This document shows, one piece after another, positions 40,380 through 50,079 of a DNA stretch of 64,000 bases. The translations under genes were made by a program, and so were the position numbers. The DNA is from a virus. Position 1 is the stretch's first letter. Each line of letters begins with the position of its first letter. A model generated the notes under the pieces. It had not been told where the DNA came from. It saw only the letters and a program-made list of their open reading frames with translations, and ran no database searches. The DNA lies in IMG/VR virus record IMGVR_UViG_3300018080_000001, positions 1 through 64,000 of that record; one strand, 5' to 3'.

Positions 40380-41357
40380 TTATTTATAGTACTTCAAGTC
40401 TATACCCTCTAAATCCACACCATAGAATTCTTTAATAGCTGGTTTAATTCTTGTAATACGGGGTTTACCTTTTCCCGCTTTGTACCTTCTAGAATTCCAA
40501 CCCCAATTAGCATATGCCGTTTTATTTAACCGCCTCCAAACTATATCAAAAAAATCCCAAGGATCGGTAGAAATATTACAAATTCCATTATTAAAATCTT
40601 TGGCAGAAGCCACACCCTTTATCGTAGCTGTACGCCAAGATCCTAAAAATAATTTATAAGCTCCAGCAGGAGAATTCTGCCACAAATTAAAAAATATTCC
40701 GGGCACTGGAGTTTCCCATAAAATCTCTGGTAACAAATTATCTATGGTCTTCACTTTACCCAAAGGTTTTCTCTTATAACCTAGAGACCTTTTAAATTCA
40801 TGCTTCGCAAATTGTATTTGAGCCGCCGCTGCTTCCGGAGAATCCATATCAGCAAATAACTGAGCAAGTCTCATGGCAAACATTTTTTGATCTTTAAAAG
40901 TATTAAAAGATTTACCCAAACAAATATCGTTAATTCTTTTTTTATTTTTAGCAGGGTCCAAAACCGTTGCTCTAGACACATCCACAAACCTACCTGTTCT
41001 AATTTCAAACCCAAATTTTTTAAATAACTGAGTACCACCATTATAACAACAAAGATCATCAAACAGTGTACAAACAGAATCTTCCTTTTCACTTGTAAAA
41101 TCATAATGTGGAATTGATTTAAAAGACTCTAGCATTTTTTGAAGTCTACCGCTAGTAAATGTCCACTGAAGAAAACCCCACGTCACCCCAGTCCCATCAT
41201 ACATAACCACAGTATCATGATTACCTTCGCATCGTGCAACAACACCCATTACTTTAGTCCAAGGACCCCAAGGTTTAGGAGGGTCATATTTATGTTTACC
41301 TCTATATCTAGGACCTTGGTGCTTATCGTTATACTTTACCCATTTTATATTTCCCAT
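40380..41357 (-). CDS. hypothetical protein, possible peptidoglycan-hydrolase-like fold
   Basis: 325 residues. The N-terminal half contains ARCEGNHDTVVMYDGTGVTW then GFLQWTF (about 41-67): an early Glu, then G-V-x-W-G-x-x-Q, reminiscent of lysozyme/chitosanase-like muralytic domains. The rest has many Trp and Lys and a helical end. It lacks a signal peptide. A virion-borne or cytoplasmic hydrolase is an inference. Confidence 0.5.
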   Translation of the reverse strand: MGNIKWVKYNDKHQGPRYRGKHKYDPPKPWGPWTKVMGVVARCEGNHDTVVMYDGTGVTWGFLQWTFTSGRLQKMLESFKSIPHYDFTSEKEDSVCTLFDDLCCYNGGTQLFKKFGFEIRTGRFVDVSRATVLDPAKNKKRINDICLGKSFNTFKDQKMFAMRLAQLFADMDSPEAAAAQIQFAKHEFKRSLGYKRKPLGKVKTIDNLLPEILWETPVPGIFFNLWQNSPAGAYKLFLGSWRTATIKGVASAKDFNNGICNISTDPWDFFDIVWRRLNKTAYANWGWNSRRYKAGKGKPRITRIKPAIKEFYGVDLEGIDLKYYK

Positions 41358-41395
41358 TTTAATTCTCCTTTTAATGAAATTACTTTCAAAAAATA

Positions 41396-43597
41396 TTAAT
41401 CTTCTTTTTCATGTTTATCTATCCAGCGCTGCACTATTTCAGTATCGACCACTAGAGGTACACTAAAATTCATAAATTGTTTCATATAGTCACTCATATA
41501 ATAATCCATTATGTTATTAGCTTGATCCACACAAGAATCTTGGGCCAAAACTGCAATCTCGTCATGAGTATTCATGAAAACTGCCGCATCCATTTGCTGT
41601 TTCCTAAATTCCCTACCTATATAATACATAGCAAGAGAAGTTGCATGCGCTCCAGTTCCTTGGACCGGAGCATTAACCGCTCGTCTTTTTGCGCTATTAA
41701 CGCGGCCACTAATATACTTCACGTATCCGTTTATTATACATGACCTCATGTGCACACAATCAGCGCATCTATACACATTTTTTTTACCAATTTTTCTTAC
41801 TCTTATTTTAAGATCCGCTTCATTAATATAATGGACATCTTCAAAATCTATATTCAAATCTTTTAAAATCGGCCCTTTTCTATAGCACTCAGGACGATCA
41901 AATTTTTTAGGCCAAAAAGTTCCTTCAGGTATCATTATCTGAGCATCAGGCAAGTGCCTCCGTCTTCCGAATAAATCGCAGACATATCCTTCCGCAATGA
42001 CAAATTGGTGCATATCCTCAATCCATTGCTTAAGCACAGGAGCCGCACCAAAATAATCTTCGTACACTAACTTTTCGGCTTCTTCCAAAGTTATTCCTAA
42101 AGATACCGAAAGAGCAAATGGAGATCTGCCGTATGCTATACCAAAATTAACGGCTTTTGCCTTACTACGAGATTCTTTAAAGTGTTTCTTAACATAACTT
42201 ACATCACAATCTGGATGCCAAATCCTTTGAGCCATTGCAGCATGCATATCATGGCCATTCAGGAAACCTTCGATCCATACAGGTTCTTGAGAAAAATGTG
42301 CAATAATTCGCAATTCAACTTGAGAAAAATCTTTAAATATAAACTTATATCCAGGAGGTGCCACATACATAGATTTAACAATATCACCACCATTTTCTGG
42401 TCTTGGCAACGTATTAAGCGTAGGATCACTCATACCTAATCGTGGTGTGACATTCATCATAAAATAAGTAGGGTGAACCCACCCTATTGTACCTTCATTA
42501 GTAACTTCTTTAATATTAATTAAAGAGGGTACAGCATAAGTACCTCTTATTTTATCAGCCCTTTTATATTTTGATAAAACAGATACTACGGGATGATCCA
42601 AATCTTTTAATGCGTCTGCATCCGTTATCCACCTACCGTGTTCATTACGCGTACCTTTTAATCCCATTTCCTCGAATAAAACTGCACCCAATTGCTTAGA
42701 AGATCCTACATCAAATACCTTATTACATAGCCTATGTACTTCTTTAGCCGACTCCTGCATTATTCTTTCTTGATCTTCTTTAACTTTTGTAGCAACATTT
42801 ATATCAACAGGAACTCCATGTAATTCCATCATAGTTAATTCATGCTGAATAGGCATCACTACATTAGAAAACATCCATGACATTTCTTCTTCTTCAAGCT
42901 TTTTCTCAAAAATATGTTTTAAAGCCAATGTGTAATCGGAATCACTACAACCATAGGGATACAGGGTATTCAAAGGAACTTTAGAATATCTCTTATATAC
43001 GGGATCATAAAAATTCAACTCTTCATCCATATCCTCTTTAAACTGTGAGGCAGACGTATCCAAATAAGCGTCAGACATTCCCAATTTAACTATATTACCG
43101 GTTGACTGAGAAAACTCAGATTTTAATTTATGTGAAGAAACTAAGTTTTCTTCATCTAACATAACATGTGCGAGCATAGTATCAAAAGTAAAATTTTTGA
43201 CCCTAATATCCTCCAATTCGCATAACTTTCTAACATCAAATTTTCCATTTTGAGCTATTTTGTCCGCAGGGGAAGATAGTATTTCGGATAACCTATTTAA
43301 TACAATATCATGCCGGGATAACCAAAAAGAAGAATCGTCTGCTTTACGTATAGGAAGATACGCCGCTGTACCCGGTTGCCAAATATCAAAGTGTTTGTGA
43401 TTCCAGGCAAAAGATATACCCGTTAATTTCTCTACAAAACCGTCTGGTATTTTCTTGCTCTTAGATGTTGGATGGTTAGTCTCTATATCAAACGCAAACT
43501 CACACGTATTCATAAGCTCGTTACAAAGCCACGATAACTTTTTAGGGTTATTTATTAAATAATATGTGGAGGGTATTTTCTTATCAGAAAAGAACAT
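41396..43597 (-). CDS. polA: family A DNA polymerase with 3'-5' exonuclease
   Basis: 733 residues. Proofreading domain: DIET (37-40), NGKFD (117-121), YGCSDSDYT (215-223). Polymerase: motif A DFSQVELR (423-430), motif B RSKAKAVNFGIAYG (477-490), motif C NTHDEI (676-681). No 5'-3' exonuclease domain. Between motifs B and C an insertion (about 560-630) has YRCADCVHMRSC (609-620), a possible metal site unusual for this family. The replicative polymerase of this phage. Confidence 0.93.
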   Translation of the reverse strand: MFFSDKKIPSTYYLINNPKKLSWLCNELMNTCEFAFDIETNHPTSKSKKIPDGFVEKLTGISFAWNHKHFDIWQPGTAAYLPIRKADDSSFWLSRHDIVLNRLSEILSSPADKIAQNGKFDVRKLCELEDIRVKNFTFDTMLAHVMLDEENLVSSHKLKSEFSQSTGNIVKLGMSDAYLDTSASQFKEDMDEELNFYDPVYKRYSKVPLNTLYPYGCSDSDYTLALKHIFEKKLEEEEMSWMFSNVVMPIQHELTMMELHGVPVDINVATKVKEDQERIMQESAKEVHRLCNKVFDVGSSKQLGAVLFEEMGLKGTRNEHGRWITDADALKDLDHPVVSVLSKYKRADKIRGTYAVPSLINIKEVTNEGTIGWVHPTYFMMNVTPRLGMSDPTLNTLPRPENGGDIVKSMYVAPPGYKFIFKDFSQVELRIIAHFSQEPVWIEGFLNGHDMHAAMAQRIWHPDCDVSYVKKHFKESRSKAKAVNFGIAYGRSPFALSVSLGITLEEAEKLVYEDYFGAAPVLKQWIEDMHQFVIAEGYVCDLFGRRRHLPDAQIMIPEGTFWPKKFDRPECYRKGPILKDLNIDFEDVHYINEADLKIRVRKIGKKNVYRCADCVHMRSCIINGYVKYISGRVNSAKRRAVNAPVQGTGAHATSLAMYYIGREFRKQQMDAAVFMNTHDEIAVLAQDSCVDQANNIMDYYMSDYMKQFMNFSVPLVVDTEIVQRWIDKHEKED

Positions 43598-43881
43598 TAT
43601 CCGGCATAATTACTTTCTTCCCTCTCCATTCTTCTATTATGTCGGATCTTATCCCCGATATAACCTTTAGCCATCAAAATTGCTCTCAAGGCATCATCCA
43701 TATCACGTTGCTGTAGCATAGGAGATCTTTTTACTTCCTCAGAATTCCAATCCCGAAATTCACGACAAAGCTTTATATCATAGTATATTCGTTCTCCCTG
43801 CATATCCTTTTCAAAAATTTCAACTACTACAGATCCCTCTTGAACTTCATGAATCTTCACCTTAGATCTCTCCTCTTGCAT
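43597..43881 (-). CDS. hypothetical protein before polA
   Basis: 94 residues, charged (ERSKVKIHEVQEGSVVVEIF at the start), beta then helix. The stop overlaps the polymerase start. Family unknown. Confidence 0.55.
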   Translation of the reverse strand: MQEERSKVKIHEVQEGSVVVEIFEKDMQGERIYYDIKLCREFRDWNSEEVKRSPMLQQRDMDDALRAILMAKGYIGDKIRHNRRMEREESNYAG

Positions 43882-43924
43882 TTAAACACAGCTCCTTTCA
43901 ATTTTTTTAATAACACAGATTATA

Positions 43925-45457
43925 TTATTCTGCACTACTTTCAACAGAGGTATTATCCGCGCCAAAACTATTTTCTGCCAAGGATTCATCTGAGGACGTG
44001 CCGTCTCTTTCTTCTATAGGCTCTATAGTAACAGGTTCAGAAACAGTAGGTTCTGAAGTAACCTCAATCGATGGTTCTACGACACTCTTCTTTCTTCCGT
44101 GAGTTTCTTTCAACTTCAAGATATCATCTTCCCTGAGATATTTTTTACCATCTCTTTCAGTATTTTGAACATTGTTATTCTTAACATGAGCATACATATT
44201 ATAATAAGAACAACCGTAAAAACCAGCTGCTTCAGTTACTGTGTATAAACGCACACCATCTTCATCAAACAAAGGACCCTTTTCCTTCTTCTTCCTCTCT
44301 ACCTTTCTCTGACTGCCGGATATTTTCTTTTCTTTCCTAGCTAAGACTTCGTCACGATGTACATAGATTCTACTACCAACTTGAGTCTTCTTCAAGTTAC
44401 CTTTGTTTATATGTACGTGTATATTAGGAGCGGAACACCCATAAAGTTCCGCCGCCTCTTTAACTGTAATCAAGTCCTGATCAGCAAGAGGAATCTCTGT
44501 CATTAAACTAGACTTCTCCTCATTTAGATCCGCTTCTACAGGAGGAGCTACAGGAGGAGCTACAGGAGGAGCTACAGGAGGAGCTACAGGAGGAGCTACA
44601 GGAGGAGCTACAGGAGCTTCAGTACTACGAGGAGCATCTATAACAAGAGGCTTTGCAGGAGGAGGAGCAGCTGGTGTAGTAGCCGCTACAGTAGTCTCCA
44701 CATTTGAATCGTCAGATGACGATACAACAGGCTGAGAAACCTCTACCTCATTATTCTCTTGTTGAGAAACAGTACCATTTTCCACATTTTCATTAACATC
44801 TTTGTTAAGATCCTCAGTAGAAGATCCTCCCCCCGGGGGTTTTACTTCACACATTTTTCTTCCTTTCTTTAATTTCAAATCCAAAACATCGGATTTCTTT
44901 ACATACATTTTTCTATTTAGCTCCACTTTAGACAATTTGCCGTTAGTCACTTTAGAATGCATATTACAATATGAGCACTCATATAATCTCGCCGCCTCCG
45001 TAATAGAAATCAGCTCTTCTTCCTTTTCTTCATCAACAGCATATAAATTAGTTTCTTTATCAGATTTCTCAGATTTATTATCTTCTTCCACAACAGATCT
45101 GTTTATAAGCGTACCAACTTGTTGGATCAGACTTTTATATCCAATTTTTAAATTTTTATCCACAGCCGTGTTTAAATTTTCCCCGCCTATCCCCAAACGA
45201 TAGGCAAAAACAGCTAAACAAAACTTACTAACATGACACGTAACCTTACAAATATTCAAAGGACTATTATTACAATACCTACATTTAACACCCCCCGCGC
45301 TCAAAGCCAAAGGGTTGCATTGATGCTTATCCAAATTCGGGTGTGAAAAACACTCCCAGTACAAATACTTACTATTTAGATCCCAATTGTAATTGGCATT
45401 AATCTTCTCGTATATAGCTTTATCCAAACTAACTTTTGGTTTAATCTTATATAACAT
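43925..45457 (-). CDS. triple HTH DNA-binding protein with APPV linker
   Basis: 510 residues. A Cys/His-rich N-terminus (about 33-75, YWECFSHP…CRYC…CKVTCHV). Then three MerR/excisionase-like HTH domains: TEAARLYECSYCNMHSKV (about 150), KEAAELYGCSAPNIHVHI (about 325) and TEAAGFYGCSYYNMYAHV (about 405). A Ser/Pro/Ala-rich linker includes 12-bp-encoded APPV repeats (44,537-44,610 region), and the tail is acidic. A multivalent DNA-binding protein next to the clamp; perhaps an origin binder. Confidence 0.65.
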   Translation of the reverse strand: MLYKIKPKVSLDKAIYEKINANYNWDLNSKYLYWECFSHPNLDKHQCNPLALSAGGVKCRYCNNSPLNICKVTCHVSKFCLAVFAYRLGIGGENLNTAVDKNLKIGYKSLIQQVGTLINRSVVEEDNKSEKSDKETNLYAVDEEKEEELISITEAARLYECSYCNMHSKVTNGKLSKVELNRKMYVKKSDVLDLKLKKGRKMCEVKPPGGGSSTEDLNKDVNENVENGTVSQQENNEVEVSQPVVSSSDDSNVETTVAATTPAAPPPAKPLVIDAPRSTEAPVAPPVAPPVAPPVAPPVAPPVAPPVEADLNEEKSSLMTEIPLADQDLITVKEAAELYGCSAPNIHVHINKGNLKKTQVGSRIYVHRDEVLARKEKKISGSQRKVERKKKEKGPLFDEDGVRLYTVTEAAGFYGCSYYNMYAHVKNNNVQNTERDGKKYLREDDILKLKETHGRKKSVVEPSIEVTSEPTVSEPVTIEPIEERDGTSSDESLAENSFGADNTSVESSAE

Positions 45458-46548
45458 TAAACACTCACCTTTACTAAGAGCGAAACGTCATCCCGCTCTT
45501 GATTAGAAATTACCAAAGGCTTTTCGTCTAGATTATGTAATATAACTTCACCTTTATATGTTTTAATTATATTCAAACAATCTTTTTTATTTATGATTAT
45601 AGCTTCATTATCCACCACCCCTTTTTCTGTACACGATATTATTTCTCTCGCAAATCTACCATTCAAAGAACTTCCCTCTACAGACCATATAGGTATATCA
45701 TCACTAACTCCTACACATCTTAGATTTACGAACAAGCCGTCCTCACCCAGCACAGAAGACACAGTCTCTACTGCATTTAAAAGATCCTCGCAATTAAATT
45801 TATAATTATTATATATATCTGTATTAACTACAAATTCTTCATTCTTAAGTCCTAGTACAGATAAGTATTCTTCTGGATACGAATCATATATCAAGGATAA
45901 ACGTACTATAATATCGCCTTTCATATATAAATAAACACTATTAGAGTTAAAAGCTATTGTATTTATATTATTTTTCATCAGACTTAATAGACCAACTGTT
46001 TCTTTACCCAACGCAAAGCGGTACTTATAATCAGAATCGGATATAGATGTAAATATTTTAATTGAACTAGAATTTATCTTACAAACACGCAAAAATTCAT
46101 TATTGTCAATTAGCAATCCATCATATCCAGATTTAACAGATGTGAAATAATTACACTTACTTGACGAATCTACAATAAATTTTTTATCCGCAGTACTTAA
46201 AAACTTATCAGGTTCTACCCAAGAAAGAGGCTCATAATCACATATAGGTATTTCTATATTTATATTGTCCTTTTCCAAAAAAAGTTTATTCTCTGATACA
46301 TTAAAAATAACTTCATCATACAGTTTTTTAAAAGAAGTATAAAAAATATCAAAAGGAATTCCCAAATTAAATTCTTCATCGCATGCAACAGGATGGCTTA
46401 ATACACAAGTAACATAAGATGATTGCACATGTAAATAAAAAATCTTATCAGAAATATACATAAATATATTTCTAATATCCTTATCAGCCTTTTCCACACA
46501 TCTACAAAAATCTAAAATAGATTCTTGATCCATTAAAAAATTAATCAT
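45457..46548 (-). CDS. dnaN: sliding clamp (DNA polymerase processivity factor)
   Basis: 363 residues, the length of bacterial beta clamps. Weak but ordered DnaN-type features: three repeats of a beta-alpha-beta unit; NTIAFNSNSVYLYMKGDIIV and RLSLIYDSYPEEYLSVL (about 195-230), which match the DnaN central segment (…SRLIEGxYPDY). The gene sits directly before the sigma-like factor and near the clamp loader. The C-terminus is not diagnostic. Confidence 0.75.
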   Translation of the reverse strand: MINFLMDQESILDFCRCVEKADKDIRNIFMYISDKIFYLHVQSSYVTCVLSHPVACDEEFNLGIPFDIFYTSFKKLYDEVIFNVSENKLFLEKDNINIEIPICDYEPLSWVEPDKFLSTADKKFIVDSSSKCNYFTSVKSGYDGLLIDNNEFLRVCKINSSSIKIFTSISDSDYKYRFALGKETVGLLSLMKNNINTIAFNSNSVYLYMKGDIIVRLSLIYDSYPEEYLSVLGLKNEEFVVNTDIYNNYKFNCEDLLNAVETVSSVLGEDGLFVNLRCVGVSDDIPIWSVEGSSLNGRFAREIISCTEKGVVDNEAIIINKKDCLNIIKTYKGEVILHNLDEKPLVISNQERDDVSLLVKVSV

Positions 46549-47572
46549 CCCAACTCCATAAATACATCGGTTTCGGTTCTACCGTATCCATCTTAATCAA
46601 TTCCGACAAAACAGGTCTTTCTTCTTTAACATACGCACCATTAAAATAAATAGGAACTGGTTCTACCATACCCTTTTTTATAACTTCTAGCTTGTCCTTA
46701 TCCAAGATTTCATTGGCCTTCACATATATAGGGTCAATCCCAGGGATCTTTTCTTCCTGCAAAAAAGGAATTGCTCGTTCTATTTCGCACTTAGCATATT
46801 TAACTTTTCGCACAAATAAATTTAGCTCTCTGGCCAGAGCATTAACGCTAATACCTGGATTTTCCATCATACATTTTAAAACTATAGACCCTTCTTCAGA
46901 TATTTTATCAGCAATTTCATTTACATACTGCAAAAAGATTACATTATCTTCCGCACTAGAAAAATCACAAACAGGTGAGCATTCTTCACCATCCAAGCTC
47001 ATAACATCTACAAACTTCTCTACTTTATTTATATCCCTACGTTCTTGCTTAACCCCGTCTGATGCACTACTTACCTTTACCAATTGATTCTTTTCAACAA
47101 CCTTTTTGAAGCCATTCTTTTTTGTAAAATAGCTATTTATAATATCACAGGAACATTGTTGAATTTCTCTATATATTGCAGATCGGAATTTACCCTTCTC
47201 AACGGTTAATACAAGATTCTTGTCAACTCGTATTTCTTTTTTCTCTCTCTTATTAAAACGTGGTGTACGCAGTACTACTTCATTCCCCGCCTCTTCTACA
47301 AATTCGTAGACAGAACCTTGGTATCTATAGAGATCAACGTCATACATACTCTCCACTTCCGAAACAACCGTCAAAATCTCTTGCAAAACATCATCAGGAT
47401 TCTTTTTGGTAACATAACAAATTTTTCCCACAGTACTAGTTAATAAAGGCCTCCATTTCTTCAAACTATCGGACAAACGAGGATTACTTACGGATAAACC
47501 CTTTATGATCCTAGACAGCTTTGGAGAAATTACTTCAGCCATATACGACATCAGTTTCACCGATCCTTCCAT
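46541..47572 (-). CDS. putative sigma-like factor (late-transcription candidate)
   Basis: 343 residues. Residues about 40-85 (WRPLLTSTVGKICYVTKKNP then DDVLQEI) resemble sigma region 2, and about 225-265 (VLKCMMENPGISVNALAREL) resemble region 4. The C-terminus carries P-x-Y-F/L motifs (DPIYV, VPIYF, KPMYLWSWDD), an acidic-hydrophobic tail. It overlaps the sliding-clamp gene, recalling T4 gp55 with gp45. Start at 47572 lacks a clear ribosome site; later ATGs exist. Divergent; the sigma call is moderate. Confidence 0.55.
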   Translation of the reverse strand: MEGSVKLMSYMAEVISPKLSRIIKGLSVSNPRLSDSLKKWRPLLTSTVGKICYVTKKNPDDVLQEILTVVSEVESMYDVDLYRYQGSVYEFVEEAGNEVVLRTPRFNKREKKEIRVDKNLVLTVEKGKFRSAIYREIQQCSCDIINSYFTKKNGFKKVVEKNQLVKVSSASDGVKQERRDINKVEKFVDVMSLDGEECSPVCDFSSAEDNVIFLQYVNEIADKISEEGSIVLKCMMENPGISVNALARELNLFVRKVKYAKCEIERAIPFLQEEKIPGIDPIYVKANEILDKDKLEVIKKGMVEPVPIYFNGAYVKEERPVLSELIKMDTVEPKPMYLWSWDD

Positions 47573-48491
47573 TCAAATAGAAAAACAAATCCTGATCTAT
47601 CTCACCGGGGTCCATATCCTCTTTCAAATAAATAATTTTAGAATACAAATCCATAGAATATAACTCATTAAAAATATCTAGAGAACAATCAAAAGTCTCA
47701 CCTCTAGCATCACCGTCCAAACATAGTACTGGAGTTAAATTATATGATTTACAAAGAAAATTTATTGTACTAAGTTGTCTATCCGTAGCATTTTTCGTAA
47801 ATAATCCTACAGCCTGCTCCCCCAAACGATATAAATTCCATACATCACTAGCACCCTCTACAATCCACAAATAAGGTGTTCTATTATTTACAAGCCAACC
47901 TCCGTACAAAAGCCTTTGAATACAACTATCTTTAGGATTATTCCACCTGAGTTTAGATACACCAAGATACCTAACTTGAAACGTAAAATAAGTACCATCA
48001 TAATCAAATATAGGTATAACCAAGCTATTTCTAATATTTACTCCATCAAACTCCGCATCAACACCGTAAACAATACCAAAATAGTCTAGTACATCTGAAT
48101 TCAATGATCTTTCTTTTAAATAAGGAAGATCTAAATTTATATTACGAATAAAAGGTGTTATTGGAAAATCGTTTATCCTAAAATAATTATTTTTCTTAGT
48201 CTTCTTATTACCAAGTATTTGCTCCAAATTTGCAGATACTCTAGTTTCCTTACCCCCTAACCTCGCATATACATCTTTCCAACTGGAAAGATTTTCCATC
48301 ATCTTATAGAACTTGAAAAAATTACCCGTTACCCCGCATCTAGCTGACCGACAAATAAATAATCCGTCTTCCGATATATCGAAACTTGGACTTTTATCGT
48401 CGTGAAAGGGACAGCAAACATGCAGCTCGCCCTTAGAACTAAAATCGTCACCAGAAAACTTAGAAAGTATATAGGATCTCTTATCAATCAT
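47535..48491 (-). CDS. dnaG: DnaG-type primase
   Basis: 318 residues from MIDKRSYILSKF; upstream in-frame starts exist. Zinc-binding CHC2 domain: Cys27, His30, Cys48 and Cys52 (CCPFHDD; FICRSARCG). TOPRIM: IVEGASD (about 205-211) and LDGDARG (about 257-263). It makes RNA primers for replication. It lacks the C-terminal helicase-binding domain of cellular DnaG. Confidence 0.88.
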   Translation of the reverse strand: MIDKRSYILSKFSGDDFSSKGELHVCCPFHDDKSPSFDISEDGLFICRSARCGVTGNFFKFYKMMENLSSWKDVYARLGGKETRVSANLEQILGNKKTKKNNYFRINDFPITPFIRNINLDLPYLKERSLNSDVLDYFGIVYGVDAEFDGVNIRNSLVIPIFDYDGTYFTFQVRYLGVSKLRWNNPKDSCIQRLLYGGWLVNNRTPYLWIVEGASDVWNLYRLGEQAVGLFTKNATDRQLSTINFLCKSYNLTPVLCLDGDARGETFDCSLDIFNELYSMDLYSKIIYLKEDMDPGEIDQDLFFYLNGRIGETDVVYG

Positions 48492-48518
48492 AAATCGAAC
48501 CCAAAAAATCACCACAAA

Positions 48519-48542
48519 ATTTTGGACTTTTTAGTCCAAAAT
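48519..48542 (-). promoter_or_regulatory. hairpin in primase leader
   Basis: Perfect 10-bp stem ATTTTGGACT / AGTCCAAAAT with a 4-nt loop, followed on the minus strand by TTTTG, 28 nt before the primase ATG. Terminator-like or attenuating; AT-rich. It lies downstream of two promoters. Confidence 0.5.
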
Positions 48543-48601
48543 CCACTTAGTAACCCCCACAATGTATGCTAAGATATGATCTAGCTCAATATATCACCAT
48601 A

Positions 48602-48630
48602 TACATACATTCTCTTCATTACGCTGTCAA
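48602..48630 (-). promoter_or_regulatory. second primase promoter
   Basis: -35 TTGACA (48625-48630), 17-nt spacer, -10 TATGTA (48602-48607), about 30 nt downstream of the first promoter. No A-tract box. Both drive the primase-led operon. Confidence 0.65.
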
Positions 48631-48658
48631 TACCATATTTCTCTGCCAGCCCAAGAAA

Positions 48659-48712
48659 ATAATAACTACAAAATAAGTAGCTGTCAATACTTTAAGGTAA
48701 TTTTTTCTTCTT
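48659..48712 (-). promoter_or_regulatory. sigma70-type promoter, shared-box family
   Basis: A-tract, ATTACCTTAAAGTA, -35 TTGACA (48682-48687), 17-nt spacer, -10 TATTAT (48659-48664): a near-consensus promoter. It transcribes toward primase, sigma-like factor and clamp. The remainder of 48492-48735 is non-coding leader. Confidence 0.8.
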
Positions 48713-48735
48713 ATTCTGCGATATACTAGAATGAA

Positions 48736-50079
48736 CTACTTTTTAATATAGGGATTTACTCTTTGAGCATGCTCCCACAAACGGTACATGGAAGGATCTA
48801 TCTGCATACGAGGTATATCAGTATCCAAAACCACGTGCGGTATCTTTATCTCACCACTACGAACAAACTGGGGTGATAAAACCAAAATACCTTCCTGCTT
48901 CTCCTGCTTTGTCTGATCTATAGCTATAGAAATATCCAAACCCTGCGATATATCAATGGCCTTACCCCTGTGCTCCAATTCCAACCGGTCTGCGCTAACA
49001 CCACCCATATTTGTCTGACCCGCCGTAAAAATAGCTACATTATATTTATCTGCATGACCTTTTAGATCCCACACTGCTTGCGCTTGGTCATGACGCTCTT
49101 CTCTATACCGCTTAGACGGCGCTATAATATTGAGATAATCCCATATCTCGAAATCTGGAGAGAAATTATTAGTGTCTTCCAATCTTTTTATTCGATCTTC
49201 TACTTCTTTTACCGTTGTTTCCCTGGATTTACATTTTATAATTTTTAGCCGGTTGCTCCAAGATTTAATCCATTCAAACATCCTATCTAAATTATCTTTT
49301 TCTTCCTGGGTAATAATCATATTAGAAATTCGATTAAAATTTAGACCAGAAAACATAGAATCGTACCTATCTGAAGTCAAACCGTAAGAATTTTCATAAG
49401 TAACATGTACACAATTAAAACCTTGTAACGAACCCGCATAACCCAAAGCGTTCAAGATAATTGATTTAAATCTTTTAAAAGGTGCTATGAACTCGACAAG
49501 CATTGGAGCTTTTATTATAAATTGTTCATCTAAACCCCTTATACCTGTTAATACTCTTGGATTTAAACTAGGATTATCTCTAATAGAACGCCGCATTTCT
49601 TGACGAGCATCGTAATCATCCGCAAAATCATGTACCTCTAATTCAGATTCAGATATAATACTCTTAGCTTCTACCGCACTAGACTCTAGCTCATCTGTGA
49701 GTAAATCAATACGACCTGTTCTGTTATAACCTTCGAAAGAAGCCGTTACCGCAGCATTTACTTTGCGATAAGCAACAAAAGCTCTAAACTTCTTATGCGC
49801 GTCTTTTTGAAATGTTATTTCTCTATCGTATAAACTACTTATTTGAATCTTATATTTAGAACGGGAATCTTCATCAGTAATGGAAGAAAGTTCCTGGTCA
49901 ACTAACCCTTTTGGTACAGGTTCCCAATCCCTTTCAATAAGAAGCTTTACAAACCATTTATAGGAATCTACAGAAAAATAATCAGGTTCTACTGATTTTA
50001 ATAAAGAATTATCAATATACGAATATTTTTTTAAAACAGAAGCTAGAAACTCTGCTTCAACTTCAATGTCTAAATGCAT
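48736..50079 (-). CDS. DnaB-like replicative helicase (divergent P-loop)
   Basis: 447 residues. RecA-like domain: P-loop APFKRFKS (199-206), in which Phe replaces the usual Gly before Lys; Walker B IWDYLNII (312-319); FTAGQTN (351-357), matching the DnaB motif asQxxR region; a beta strand with Glu (VTYENS, 226-231). The N-terminal 150 residues correspond to the helicase N-domain. It unwinds the fork with the DnaC-like loader encoded next to it. Confidence 0.75.
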   Translation of the reverse strand: MHLDIEVEAEFLASVLKKYSYIDNSLLKSVEPDYFSVDSYKWFVKLLIERDWEPVPKGLVDQELSSITDEDSRSKYKIQISSLYDREITFQKDAHKKFRAFVAYRKVNAAVTASFEGYNRTGRIDLLTDELESSAVEAKSIISESELEVHDFADDYDARQEMRRSIRDNPSLNPRVLTGIRGLDEQFIIKAPMLVEFIAPFKRFKSIILNALGYAGSLQGFNCVHVTYENSYGLTSDRYDSMFSGLNFNRISNMIITQEEKDNLDRMFEWIKSWSNRLKIIKCKSRETTVKEVEDRIKRLEDTNNFSPDFEIWDYLNIIAPSKRYREERHDQAQAVWDLKGHADKYNVAIFTAGQTNMGGVSADRLELEHRGKAIDISQGLDISIAIDQTKQEKQEGILVLSPQFVRSGEIKIPHVVLDTDIPRMQIDPSMYRLWEHAQRVNPYIKK

